From Prosthecobacter debontii (GTDB lineage Bacteria; Verrucomicrobiota; Verrucomicrobiia; Chthoniobacterales; Chthoniobacteraceae), in assembly GCA_945861385.1 (NCBI GenBank), contig CAMAUI010000034.1:1-39620 (forward strand): DNA of 39,620 bases, in the 5' to 3' direction. The translations under genes were made by a program, and so were the position numbers. Below the pieces are notes generated by a model. That model worked only from the letters and a program-made list of their open reading frames with translations. It made no database searches and was not told the origin of the DNA. Of this stretch, positions 1-5,886 are shown in pieces (positions within the stretch are counted from its first letter, which is position 1; each line of letters begins with the position of its first letter).

Positions 1-1046
1 ACGCCGACCTCGGCGTAGGGCAGGTCCCACTTTTCAAAGATGTCCACCACGGTCTGCTCGTGGCCCTTCTTCACGATGATGAGCATGCGCTCCTGCGACT
101 CGCTCAGCAGCGTCTCGTAAGGCGTCATGCCGGTCTCGCGCTGCGGCACTTTCGCGAGATCGATTTCCACGCCCGTGCCGCCGCGGCTCGCCGTCTCGCA
201 CGTCGAGCACGTGAGGCCCGCCGCGCCCATGTCCTGGATGCCCGCCACCGCGTCGGTCGCGAGCAATTCGAGGCACGCCTCCAGCAGCAGCTTCTCGCGA
301 AAAGGATCGCCGACCTGCACCGCGGGCCGGTCCTGCTTGCTTTCCTCCGTGAGATCGCGCGACGCGAACGCCGCGCCCGCGAGCCCGTCGCGTCCCGTCT
401 CCGCGCCGACATAGAAAACCGGATTGCCCACGCCCTTCGCCGCGCCGCGCGCGATCTGCTCGTGCTTCAGGATGCCGAGGCAGAATACATTCACGAGCGG
501 GTTGCCATTGTAGCTCTCGTCGAAAAACACCTCGCCGCCGATGGTCGGCACGCCGATGCAATTCCCGTAGTGCGCGATGCCGCTCACCACGCCGGCGAAG
601 CGCGAGCGGTTCCACTTGTGCTGCTCCGTGTCGCCGTGGATCGGCCCGAATCGCAGCGAGTCCAGCGAGAATACCGGCCGCGCGCCCATCGTGAAAATGT
701 CGCGGATGATTCCGCCCACGCCCGTCGCCGCGCCCTGAAACGGTTCGATGGCGCTCGGGTGATTGTGCGACTCCATCTTGAACGCCACCGCCCACCCGTC
801 GCCGATGTCAATGACGCCCGCATTTTCCTCGCCCGCCTTCACGAGCACGAGCGGCCCCGTCGTCGGGAACTTCCGCAGCTCGCGCTTCGTGTTCTTGTAG
901 CTGCAATGCTCGCTCCACATCACGGAGAATACGCCTAGCTCCGTGATGTTCGGGTCGCGCCCAAGGATGCCCTGGATGCGGGCATACTCCTCGTCGGTGA
1001 GGCCGTGCTTTGCGATGAGTTCCTTGGTGATGGCGGGCTCGGTCAT
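1..1046 (-). CDS. purL: Phosphoribosylformylglycinamidine synthase subunit PurL (5' part, cut by window edge)
   Basis: ATP-dependent amidation of FGAR to FGAM, step four of de novo purine synthesis, in the cytosol. About 348 N-terminal residues are visible, compared with roughly 740 for stand-alone small-type PurL; the rest lies left of the window. The protein begins [10 protein letters not shown]. Family motifs seen are SEHCSYKN (about residue 45), [20 protein letters not shown] (about 92), GGIIRDIF (about 111) and [13 protein letters not shown] (about 165). The frame is open throughout, so this looks like the functional copy. The ATG at 1046 is chosen because the same MTEPAITKE start is kept in the second copy near 3068. 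No gene lies between it and the divergent toxin-antitoxin operon at 1147. Two partial copies of the same region occur to the right (2611-3068 and about 5025-5278). Identity is certain; the missing 3' part cannot be judged. Confidence 0.96.
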   Translation of the reverse strand, partial: MTEPAITKELIAKHGLTDEEYARIQGILGRDPNITELGVFSVMWSEHCSYKNTKRELRKFPTTGPLVLVKAGEENAGVIDIGDGWAVAFKMESHNHPSAIEPFQGAATGVGGIIRDIFTMGARPVFSLDSLRFGPIHGDTEQHKWNRSRFAGVVSGIAHYGNCIGVPTIGGEVFFDESYNGNPLVNVFCLGILKHEQIARGAAKGVGNPVFYVGAETGRDGLAGAAFASRDLTEESKQDRPAVQVGDPFREKLLLEACLELLATDAVAGIQDMGAAGLTCSTCETASRGGTGVEIDLAKVPQRETGMTPYETLLSESQERMLIIVKKGHEQTVVDIFEKWDLPYAEVG

Positions 1047-1146
1047 GTTGAGAAAGGCGCGCACCTTTTTGGAAATGCACGGGCGCGGCAAGAAAAACGT
1101 CCGCCCAAGAACTTGTCGCCATCGCATCCGCTGTTACCTTTGGCCC

Positions 1147-1371
1147 ATGAGCACCGCCATTCTCAGCGAATTCAACCGCCTCAGCACACCCGAACAGGTG
1201 CAACTCGTCGAAGACCTGTGGGACGTGATTTTCGCCAAGGGCGACGGCCCCGCGCTCACCGACGCGCAGCGCGCCATGCTCGACCGCGAGAGCGCGGAAA
1301 TCGCCCGCAACCCCGGCCACGGCATCACCCTCGCCGAACTCAAAGCGCAAATCCTCGGCGGTCGGAAATAA
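1147..1371 (+). CDS. Addiction-module antitoxin, TIGR02574-like
   Basis: A 74-residue protein starting MSTAILSEFNRLSTPEQVQL. Its layout (helical N-terminus with PEQVQLVEDLWDVI, a middle alanine/arginine/glutamate helix, and a C-terminal ITLAELKAQI tail) matches the family annotated as putative addiction module component, the antitoxins that pair with RelE/ParE toxins. It would bind and neutralise the toxin encoded directly downstream and probably repress the operon. The ATG at 1147 follows a 100-base gap from the divergent purL. Its TAA stop at 1369-1371 touches the toxin ATG at 1372, so the pair is almost certainly co-translated. The assignment rests on motif resemblance and on the neighbouring toxin. 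Confidence 0.82.
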   Translation: MSTAILSEFNRLSTPEQVQLVEDLWDVIFAKGDGPALTDAQRAMLDRESAEIARNPGHGITLAELKAQILGGRK

Positions 1372-1677
1372 ATGGCCCTCATCATCCGCCGTCGGGCCGC
1401 ATTCGCAGTCGTCGAGATTGTCGCCCGCTACGAAAGCGAACAGCCGGGCCTCGGCCTTGAGTTCATGAGCTGTTTCGAGGCCGCGTGTGCCGCCATCGAG
1501 CGCGAGCCTTTTGCCAGCGCGCCGCACTACCGCGAATTCCGCCGCCGCAACCTCCGCCGCTTCCCCTACACGCTCCACTACCTCGTCGCGGGTGAAAATA
1601 TCATCGTCTCCCTCATCTTCCACGCGAGCCGCGACCCGGCGGAACTCTACTCCCGACTCGAAGACGACGGGCCATAG
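1372..1677 (+). CDS. RelE/ParE-family toxin
   Basis: A 101-residue basic protein. It shows the RelE/ParE layout: an N-terminal strand (ALIIRRRA), a helix pair around YESEQPGLGLEFMSCFEAAC, then strands ending with RRFPYTLHYLVAGENIIVSL and HASRDP near the C-terminus, the usual place for toxin active-site residues. Family members are ribosome-dependent mRNA endonucleases (RelE) or gyrase poisons (ParE); the sequence alone does not decide which. It starts immediately after the antitoxin stop with zero spacing. The frame is intact, so the pair may be functional. It sits between purL and a second purL 5' fragment, in an accessory segment that has clearly been rearranged. Confidence 0.85.
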   Translation: MALIIRRRAAFAVVEIVARYESEQPGLGLEFMSCFEAACAAIEREPFASAPHYREFRRRNLRRFPYTLHYLVAGENIIVSLIFHASRDPAELYSRLEDDGP

Positions 1678-1680
1678 AAA

Positions 1681-1850
1681 TCACAGGACTCCACAGCCTT
1701 TGCCGCCAGCACCACATTCGTATCGAGCACCGCGCGCAGCATCACTGCTTCCCGGCGAGTTGCGCCGTGATGCGGTCATACACCTCGAAGAACTCGCGAA
1801 ACGCCTCCTCGCGCGAAACGCCCCGCGCCTTCGCAGCCTCGGCCTCCGCG
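1681..1850 (-). pseudogene. Remnant of a VapBC-type operon: antitoxin tail plus PIN-toxin N-terminus
   Basis: Read on the minus strand, about 35 residues up to the stop at 1742-1744 (ARGVSREEAFREFFEVYD, then RITAQLAGKQ) look like the C-terminal end of a small antitoxin. The stop overlaps an ATG at 1740-1742 that opens MLRAVLDTNVVLAAKA, the first strand of a PIN domain with its metal-binding aspartate in LDTNVVL. The TGATG overlap is the classic coupling of such pairs. Both partners are truncated: the toxin frame loses PIN similarity by about 1681 and stops shortly after, inside the end of the RelE/ParE gene, and the antitoxin loses its N-terminus at the TPR fragment near 1850. I infer a second toxin-antitoxin pair destroyed by deletion. 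The short length limits certainty. Confidence 0.6.
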
Positions 1851-2461
1851 AGAAAGAACAACGAACGGTGCTGGCCATCAAATCGAGCAGCCTCGGCCCC
1901 GAACATCTGGAAACGCTCAAAATCCGGAACAACCTCGCGCTCGCCTTGAATGGCCATGGCAAGTGCGCCGAAGCGGAGCAGGAGCATCGGATCGTGAGCG
2001 CCGTGCGAACGCGCATCCTCGGCCCCGATCATCCCGATACGCTTCGGAGCCGTGGGAACCTAGCTTCCGCGCTTTTCGGACAGGACAGGCATGCCGAGGC
2101 GGAGAAGGAGTTCCGCGCCGCACTGGCAGCAGAGGAACGCGTCCTTGGTTCCGAACACCCCAGTGCGCTGAACAACCGAAGCAACCTTTCAGCGGTTCTT
2201 GGCACTCAGGGCAAATACGCCGAGGCGGAGAAGGAAGATAGGATGGTGCTGGCCATCCGGGAACGCATCCTCCGCCCCGGGCACTCCGATATATTCATAT
2301 CGTGTTACAATCTCGCCCAAAACTTGGAGCGCCAGAAAAAGCAGGGCGAGGCATTGCAGTTTGCACGGCGAGCATTGGAGGGAATGATGAAAGCCCTCGG
2401 CGATGGGCACTCATACACGCAAAATGCAAAGGCCATGGTCAACCGGCTGGAAAAGCCCTGA
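1851..2461 (+). pseudogene. TPR-repeat (kinesin-light-chain type) protein, 5'-truncated fragment
   Basis: About 200 residues of regular 42-residue repeats: four full units with the pattern VLxxxERxLGPEHPxTLxx, xNLAxAL and xAEAEKExR, plus a partial fifth ending in MVNRLEKP at the stop at 2459-2461. This is the TPR_10/TPR_12 form found in bacterial signalling and NB-ARC/CHAT-type proteins, where it forms the C-terminal protein-binding part. The frame continues upstream only into sequence that reads as an antitoxin remnant on the other strand, and no start codon with a ribosome site precedes the repeats; a GTG at 1868 is the only in-frame candidate near the boundary. I therefore read it as the tail of a longer gene whose effector-bearing 5' part was lost. 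It could still be expressed as a short TPR protein. Confidence 0.6.
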
Positions 2462-2610
2462 GCGCCTCACCCCTTCCCCCGCCCTGCCGCGACACCGTCG
2501 CCGCTGCCACGGGGGTGAAGTCGCCGTTCGGCGCGTCGTCCTCGTAGAATTGCAGCCGGTATTCGCGGGCTTCGGAAGCGCAGAGGACAGACGAACTATC
2601 GGCGCTCGTC
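2439..2610 (-). other. Unidentified in-frame tail joined to the purL copy-2 fragment
   Basis: Where the purL similarity ends near 2611, the minus-strand frame continues through sequence I do not recognise, including [20 protein letters not shown], and stops at 2439-2441. The stretch reads like ordinary protein rather than random high-G+C sequence and may be a scrap of another gene captured at the break. Its plus-strand side contains no convincing gene. The TPR fragment ends at 2461, just inside this block. No function is proposed. Confidence 0.35.
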
Positions 2611-3068
2611 GCGCCCGCGAAGTGCGAGCGGTTCCACTTGTGCTGCTCGGTGTCGCCATGGATCGGCCCGAAGCGCAGCGAGTCCAGCGAGAACACCGGC
2701 CGCGCGCCCATCGTGAAAATGTCGCGGATGATCCCCCCCACGCCCGTCGCCGCGCCCTGGAACGGCTCGATGGCGCTCGGATGATTGTGCGACTCCATCT
2801 TGAACGCCACCGCCCACCCGTCGCCGATGTCAATCACGCCCGCATTCTCCTCGCCCGCCTTCACCAGCACGAGCGGCCCCGTCGTCGGGAACTTCCGCAG
2901 CTCGCGCTTGGTGTTCTTGTAGCTGCAATGCTCGCTCCACAACACCGAGAACACGCCCAGTTCCGTGATGTTCGGGTCGCGCCCGAGGATTCCCTGGATG
3001 CGGGCATACTCCTCGTCGGTGAGGCCGTGCTTTGCGATGATTTCCTTGGTGATGGCTGGCTCGGTCAT
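2611..3068 (-). pseudogene. purL: Duplicate purL 5' fragment (copy 2), with leader
   Basis: Starting at the ATG at 3066-3068, this reads [20 protein letters not shown] and follows PurL residue for residue to about residue 152 (KWNRSHFAG). Similarity to the true gene stops abruptly near 2611. Upstream similarity continues for about 50 bases into the leader (around 3070-3120, matching 1048-1100). The amino-acid changes I noticed are conservative (for example L10I and M43L), while many third codon positions differ, so the fragment diverged mainly at silent sites. The frame stays open for another 57 codons of unrelated sequence to a stop at 2439-2441. An ATP-dependent enzyme cannot be made from this piece, so I call it a pseudogene. 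Alternatively it could be the displaced 5' end of an older purL. Confidence 0.88.
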
Positions 3069-3195
3069 TGTGTTCAAAAGGTCGCGACCTTTGGGAAAAG
3101 CACGCGCACTTGCAAGGCGGACGTGCGAAGACACCCACCCGCCCCACGCAAAATCCACGGCATGCTCACACAAGTTGAAGACGCTGCCTGAACGC

Positions 3196-4149
3196 TTAGC
3201 AAAAGTTACTGTCGAGACGTGAAAGGAAACCGGGGAGTTCGTAAGCTACATCAAGGACAAACCACAGGCTGGAGTCTTCCTCGTCATATTCCCTCAAGCA
3301 GTGACGAAGGATTCTTGATTTCTCATTTGCAAGTTGACGGTTGAAGTCGGAGCGACGACGGGCTTCGCGTGATGTGATGATCACCGCATCAATCAAACAC
3401 TGCTGCTTCAACCAATCAGACACCACGAGTTGAACATCACGATCAATTTCCCCGAAAAGCGACAAGGCAAGCACGTTGACTTCGTTCGCTGTGCTCTTTC
3501 GGAATTTCGGAAGAACCTCTTCTGTGCAGAATCGTAAAAACGAGGACTCGTTAAACTTTCGAGCGTGCGGACGTGCATGTCGCACGGCATCGGACACGAG
3601 ACGCTTTACTTCGAGGTTCACCTGCAAATTTGCGCTTGGAACATGGAAGGACCAATCAACGTCCTTCTTCGAATCGCTCCGCAAGCGAACTCCACGGCGG
3701 ATGTTTTGCAAACCACACCAACGGGAAAGCCACCAGACTTCCTCCAAAGCACTCAAATGCTGCGTCGGGTTTTGCAACGCAGCGCGGAGTTTTTTGTCGG
3801 CCAGCCAAAAATTGGGAATGATCGTTCGCCCAAGCTCGCAGACACGGGAAAAGAACTGAAGATGGCCACGGTCAATGCCTGTTCCACCGAACCACTGAAT
3901 TTTGTTCTCAAACGGATTTTCAGCGTTGTTCACGCTGCATCCAGTATCGCCAAAATGATACTCGGCCAAAGGAGCGCCCCTCTCAGAATCGGGAAATGGG
4001 TAGGGCTGGGCAGAAAGGCGGAATGTCTCAAAACCTATGAGATTGATATCCTCGGCGAGTATCGCGGCTCTGCGGCGTGCCGCAGCATCATCGAGCGAAC
4101 CGAGTCTCAAGCAGCGTTCGATATCGGCAGCATGAACAGTCACAGTCAT
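3196..4149 (-). CDS. Hypothetical protein with possible PD-(D/E)XK nuclease motif
   Basis: A 317-residue soluble protein of no family I recognise. The middle contains DVDWSF followed about 15 residues later by LEVKR (about residues 164-185). That spacing of an acidic residue and an E-x-K on a strand resembles the PD-(D/E)XK nuclease core. The N-terminus has an aromatic-rich part ([19 protein letters not shown]) and a [11 protein letters not shown] helix. There is no signal peptide or membrane segment. Base composition is visibly lower in G+C than all neighbours and codon third positions are more mixed, which suggests recent acquisition. It lies alone between purL copy 2 and the VapBC pair. 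A short inverted repeat (cagtat/atactg, 4154-4176) precedes its ATG. A restriction-type or defence role is only a possibility. Confidence 0.6.
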   Translation of the reverse strand: MTVTVHAADIERCLRLGSLDDAAARRRAAILAEDINLIGFETFRLSAQPYPFPDSERGAPLAEYHFGDTGCSVNNAENPFENKIQWFGGTGIDRGHLQFFSRVCELGRTIIPNFWLADKKLRAALQNPTQHLSALEEVWWLSRWCGLQNIRRGVRLRSDSKKDVDWSFHVPSANLQVNLEVKRLVSDAVRHARPHARKFNESSFLRFCTEEVLPKFRKSTANEVNVLALSLFGEIDRDVQLVVSDWLKQQCLIDAVIITSREARRRSDFNRQLANEKSRILRHCLREYDEEDSSLWFVLDVAYELPGFLSRLDSNFC

Positions 4150-4153
4150 GGTT

Positions 4154-4176
4154 CAGTATTCTTTAGCCACATACTG
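4154..4176. promoter_or_regulatory. Small inverted repeat upstream of the 3196-4149 gene
   Basis: Arms cagtat (4154-4159) and atactg (4171-4176) are separated by 11 bases and lie 5 bases upstream of the start codon of the minus-strand gene at 4149. The position fits an operator or a leader hairpin. Six-base arms can arise by chance, so this is tentative. Confidence 0.25.
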
Positions 4177-4256
4177 AAAACGGAAAGAGCGGAGCGAGAG
4201 TTATCGAACCCAGGATTCTAGAGCCGAAGGACAAAGCATTTGCACAGTGCCCCGCG

Positions 4257-4285
4257 TTGACGCCCCGCGCAGGGGCGTGCATCTT
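4257..4285 (+). promoter_or_regulatory. Candidate promoter with internal operator palindrome for the VapBC pair
   Basis: A -35-like ttgacg (4257-4262) and a weak -10-like catctt (4280-4285) are 17 bases apart. The spacer is largely filled by a perfect inverted repeat, acgcccc (4260-4266), gcgca, ggggcgt (4272-4278). A palindrome between the promoter boxes just ahead of an antitoxin ATG (4292) is where autorepressing antitoxins usually bind. The -10 match is poor and the leader would be very short. Confidence 0.4.
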
Positions 4286-4291
4286 CGCGCC

Positions 4292-4564
4292 ATGAGCACA
4301 ATTCTCGAAGCGGATGAGACGGGCGCACTACGCTTGCCGGCTTCGTTGCTGCCGCATCCGGGGCCGCATCGGCGCTATCGCGTGGCGGCGGAGGGCGGGC
4401 AGGTGGTGGTGGATGAGGCGGAGCCTGCGCCGCCGCAGGCTGCGGTGGAGTCGCACCGGGCGTGGCTGGAGAGGCTGCAGCAGGTGCGCGAGCGCAATGT
4501 GACGGGGAAGCAGGGCACGCCGCTCCAGCAAATCTTCGACGAAATTCGCGAAGATCGCCGCTGA
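4292..4564 (+). CDS. vapB: VapB-type (AbrB-like) antitoxin
   Basis: A 90-residue protein beginning MSTILEADETGALRLPASLL. The N-terminal half (EADETGALRLPASLL, then RYRVAAEGGQVVVDE) has the strand pattern of a swapped-hairpin AbrB/MazE-like DNA-binding domain. The C-terminal half is helical and charged (AWLERLQQVRERNVTG, then QIFDEIRED), as expected for a toxin-wrapping tail. It would neutralise the PIN RNase encoded 2 bases downstream and repress the operon through the palindrome at 4260-4278. The ATG at 4292 is preferred to an upstream in-frame ATG at 4247 because the latter would add a basic extension lying over the promoter. Gene order and spacing support the call more strongly than the sequence of the antitoxin itself. 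Confidence 0.78.
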   Translation: MSTILEADETGALRLPASLLPHPGPHRRYRVAAEGGQVVVDEAEPAPPQAAVESHRAWLERLQQVRERNVTGKQGTPLQQIFDEIREDRR

Positions 4565-4566
4565 CG

Positions 4567-4998
4567 ATGAGCTATTGGGATTCGTCGGCGCTGGTGAAGC
4601 TCTATGTGAAGGAGGCGGATTCCGCGCAATTTGATGCGCTGGCGCTTCTCGGACCGGTGGTGACTGGCATGCTGGCGCTGCATGAAGCGAGGACCGTGTT
4701 TCGTCGGCTTGAAGCGGAGGGGATGCTTCCACACGGCCAGGGCACGCCGCTGTTTGCACAGCTCACGGGTGACGTGGCTGCGGGCAAAATCCAGATGCAG
4801 ACGGAAACTGACATGGTGCGCGGAAAATTTGGCGAGGTGCTGGAAGCGTGTTTTTCGCAGACACTGCCCGTTTTCATCCGCACGAACGACGCGCTGCACA
4901 TCGCATCGGCTCTCATCGCTGGCGAAAAGGAATTCATCACCGCCGATGGTCGGCAACGTGCTGCCGCGATGCTCATGGGACTCGTCGTGCTTCCGTAG
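4567..4998 (+). CDS. vapC: VapC-type PIN-domain ribonuclease toxin
   Basis: A 143-residue PIN-domain protein with the full acidic set: D5 in YWDSSALVKLY, E40 in LALHEARTVF, D108 in RTNDALHIASAL and D127 in FITADGRQ. These residues bind Mg2+/Mn2+ in the family, whose members cleave tRNA, rRNA or mRNA when not held by the antitoxin. Its length is normal for VapC. The ATG is 2 bases after the antitoxin TGA, so translation is coupled. The catalytic residues and frame are intact, so it should be active if expressed. The cellular RNA target cannot be read from the sequence. It lies between two purL fragments in the accessory segment. Confidence 0.9.
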   Translation: MSYWDSSALVKLYVKEADSAQFDALALLGPVVTGMLALHEARTVFRRLEAEGMLPHGQGTPLFAQLTGDVAAGKIQMQTETDMVRGKFGEVLEACFSQTLPVFIRTNDALHIASALIAGEKEFITADGRQRAAAMLMGLVVLP

Positions 4999-5024
4999 GC
5001 GCGTCCGCCATTCCACGACAGCCG

Positions 5025-5278
5025 CCGCCCATCACGGTAGCCGTTCATTTTTTCCGGAAGAAAGACACACCCTGTGCGACGAGGGCGTCGCAGCCACGGG
5101 TCGGCACACCGATGCAATTCCCGCAGTGCGCGATTCCGCTCACCACGTCGGCGCAGCGTGAGCGGTGGGGAACGTCACAGGCTGGAAGCACTGTGCCACT
5201 TTCGGCCCGACGCGCAGCGAATCCTGCGAGGACACCGTCCGCGCGCCCATCGTGAAAATGTCGCGGCGAAGTCCGCCT
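5025..5278 (-). pseudogene. purL: Degenerate purL internal fragment (copy 3)
   Basis: Bases 5099-5278 align with 543-718 of the true purL. Shared runs include the blocks around gatgcaattccc, gccgctcaccac (one difference) and gcgcgcccatcgtgaaaatg, but there are many substitutions and several insertions that break the frame. Weaker similarity continues left to about 5025 (a VF..E..NG pattern matching the [10 protein letters not shown] segment). This corresponds to PurL residues of about 110-180. It is much more decayed than the copy at 2611-3068 and lacks the start region. Its right end meets the stop codon of the next minus-strand gene at 5277. It is non-coding and evidently older than copy 2. 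Confidence 0.78.
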
Positions 5279-5759
5279 ATTTGCCGGTCTTCAGCGCGGT
5301 GAGCACTTTGACCAGGTCGGCGGTCGTGCCGTTGAAGCTCCGCTTTGCGTCATGGGCCTGGATCACGCGCCAGGCGGGGATTTTTGACGCGGGGAGAAGC
5401 TCGGCGAGCAGCCAGGTGTCGGCGGCGTGGATCAATGCGACGGGCTTGCCGAAATCCTCGCCGGTCATGAGGATGAGCGGCTGGTCGGCGGCCATTTTTG
5501 CGATCAGCGCGGCGGGGGCGGCGATTTGCACGCGGAAGGTTTCGCCGACGGGCGCGCCTTTGAGCGTCGCGGTGGTCTTGAGGTCAATCACCCGGTTTTC
5601 GGCGCTGACGGCGGTGACGGTGCCGATGGCCACGGCTTTGACTGCCGCGAAGATTTTTTCGATGGGCATGTCAATGTTGATGACGGCGCGGGTGGGGTGC
5701 GCGGACAGAAAAACAGCTACGATGGCGAGGAGCGTCTTGGCGAATTTGCGGGAAATCAT
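5277..5759 (-). CDS. Small secreted protein sharing a domain with the VCBS protein at 9663
   Basis: A 160-residue protein with a signal peptide (MISRKFAKTLLAIVAVFLSA, cut near PTRA). The mature part reads INIDMPIEKIFAAVKAVAIG, an ENRVIDLKTTATLKGAP segment and ADQPLILMTGEDFG. The same order of elements (start of a strand, a residue pair before VIxxKxxxxLKG, then a hydrophobic strand) is seen at residues of about 27-130 of the secreted VCBS protein at 9663-11414. I infer a shared, unnamed periplasmic domain. It is divergent from the large TPR gene at 5887, with 127 bases between them. Its stop touches the degenerate purL fragment, so its C-terminus might have been altered by that rearrangement. 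Function unknown. Confidence 0.72.
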   Translation of the reverse strand: MISRKFAKTLLAIVAVFLSAHPTRAVINIDMPIEKIFAAVKAVAIGTVTAVSAENRVIDLKTTATLKGAPVGETFRVQIAAPAALIAKMAADQPLILMTGEDFGKPVALIHAADTWLLAELLPASKIPAWRVIQAHDAKRSFNGTTADLVKVLTALKTGK

Positions 5760-5886
5760 GGAGTCTCATAGGCGGGGCGCCGGGCGCATGGCAATCATCG
5801 CGAAATAAAAAGCTACCGTTTCCTCCGAGCCCGCCGATATAAGCAAATTTTTGAGAGCGAACCGCCTCTTTACTTTCACGCCTCGC

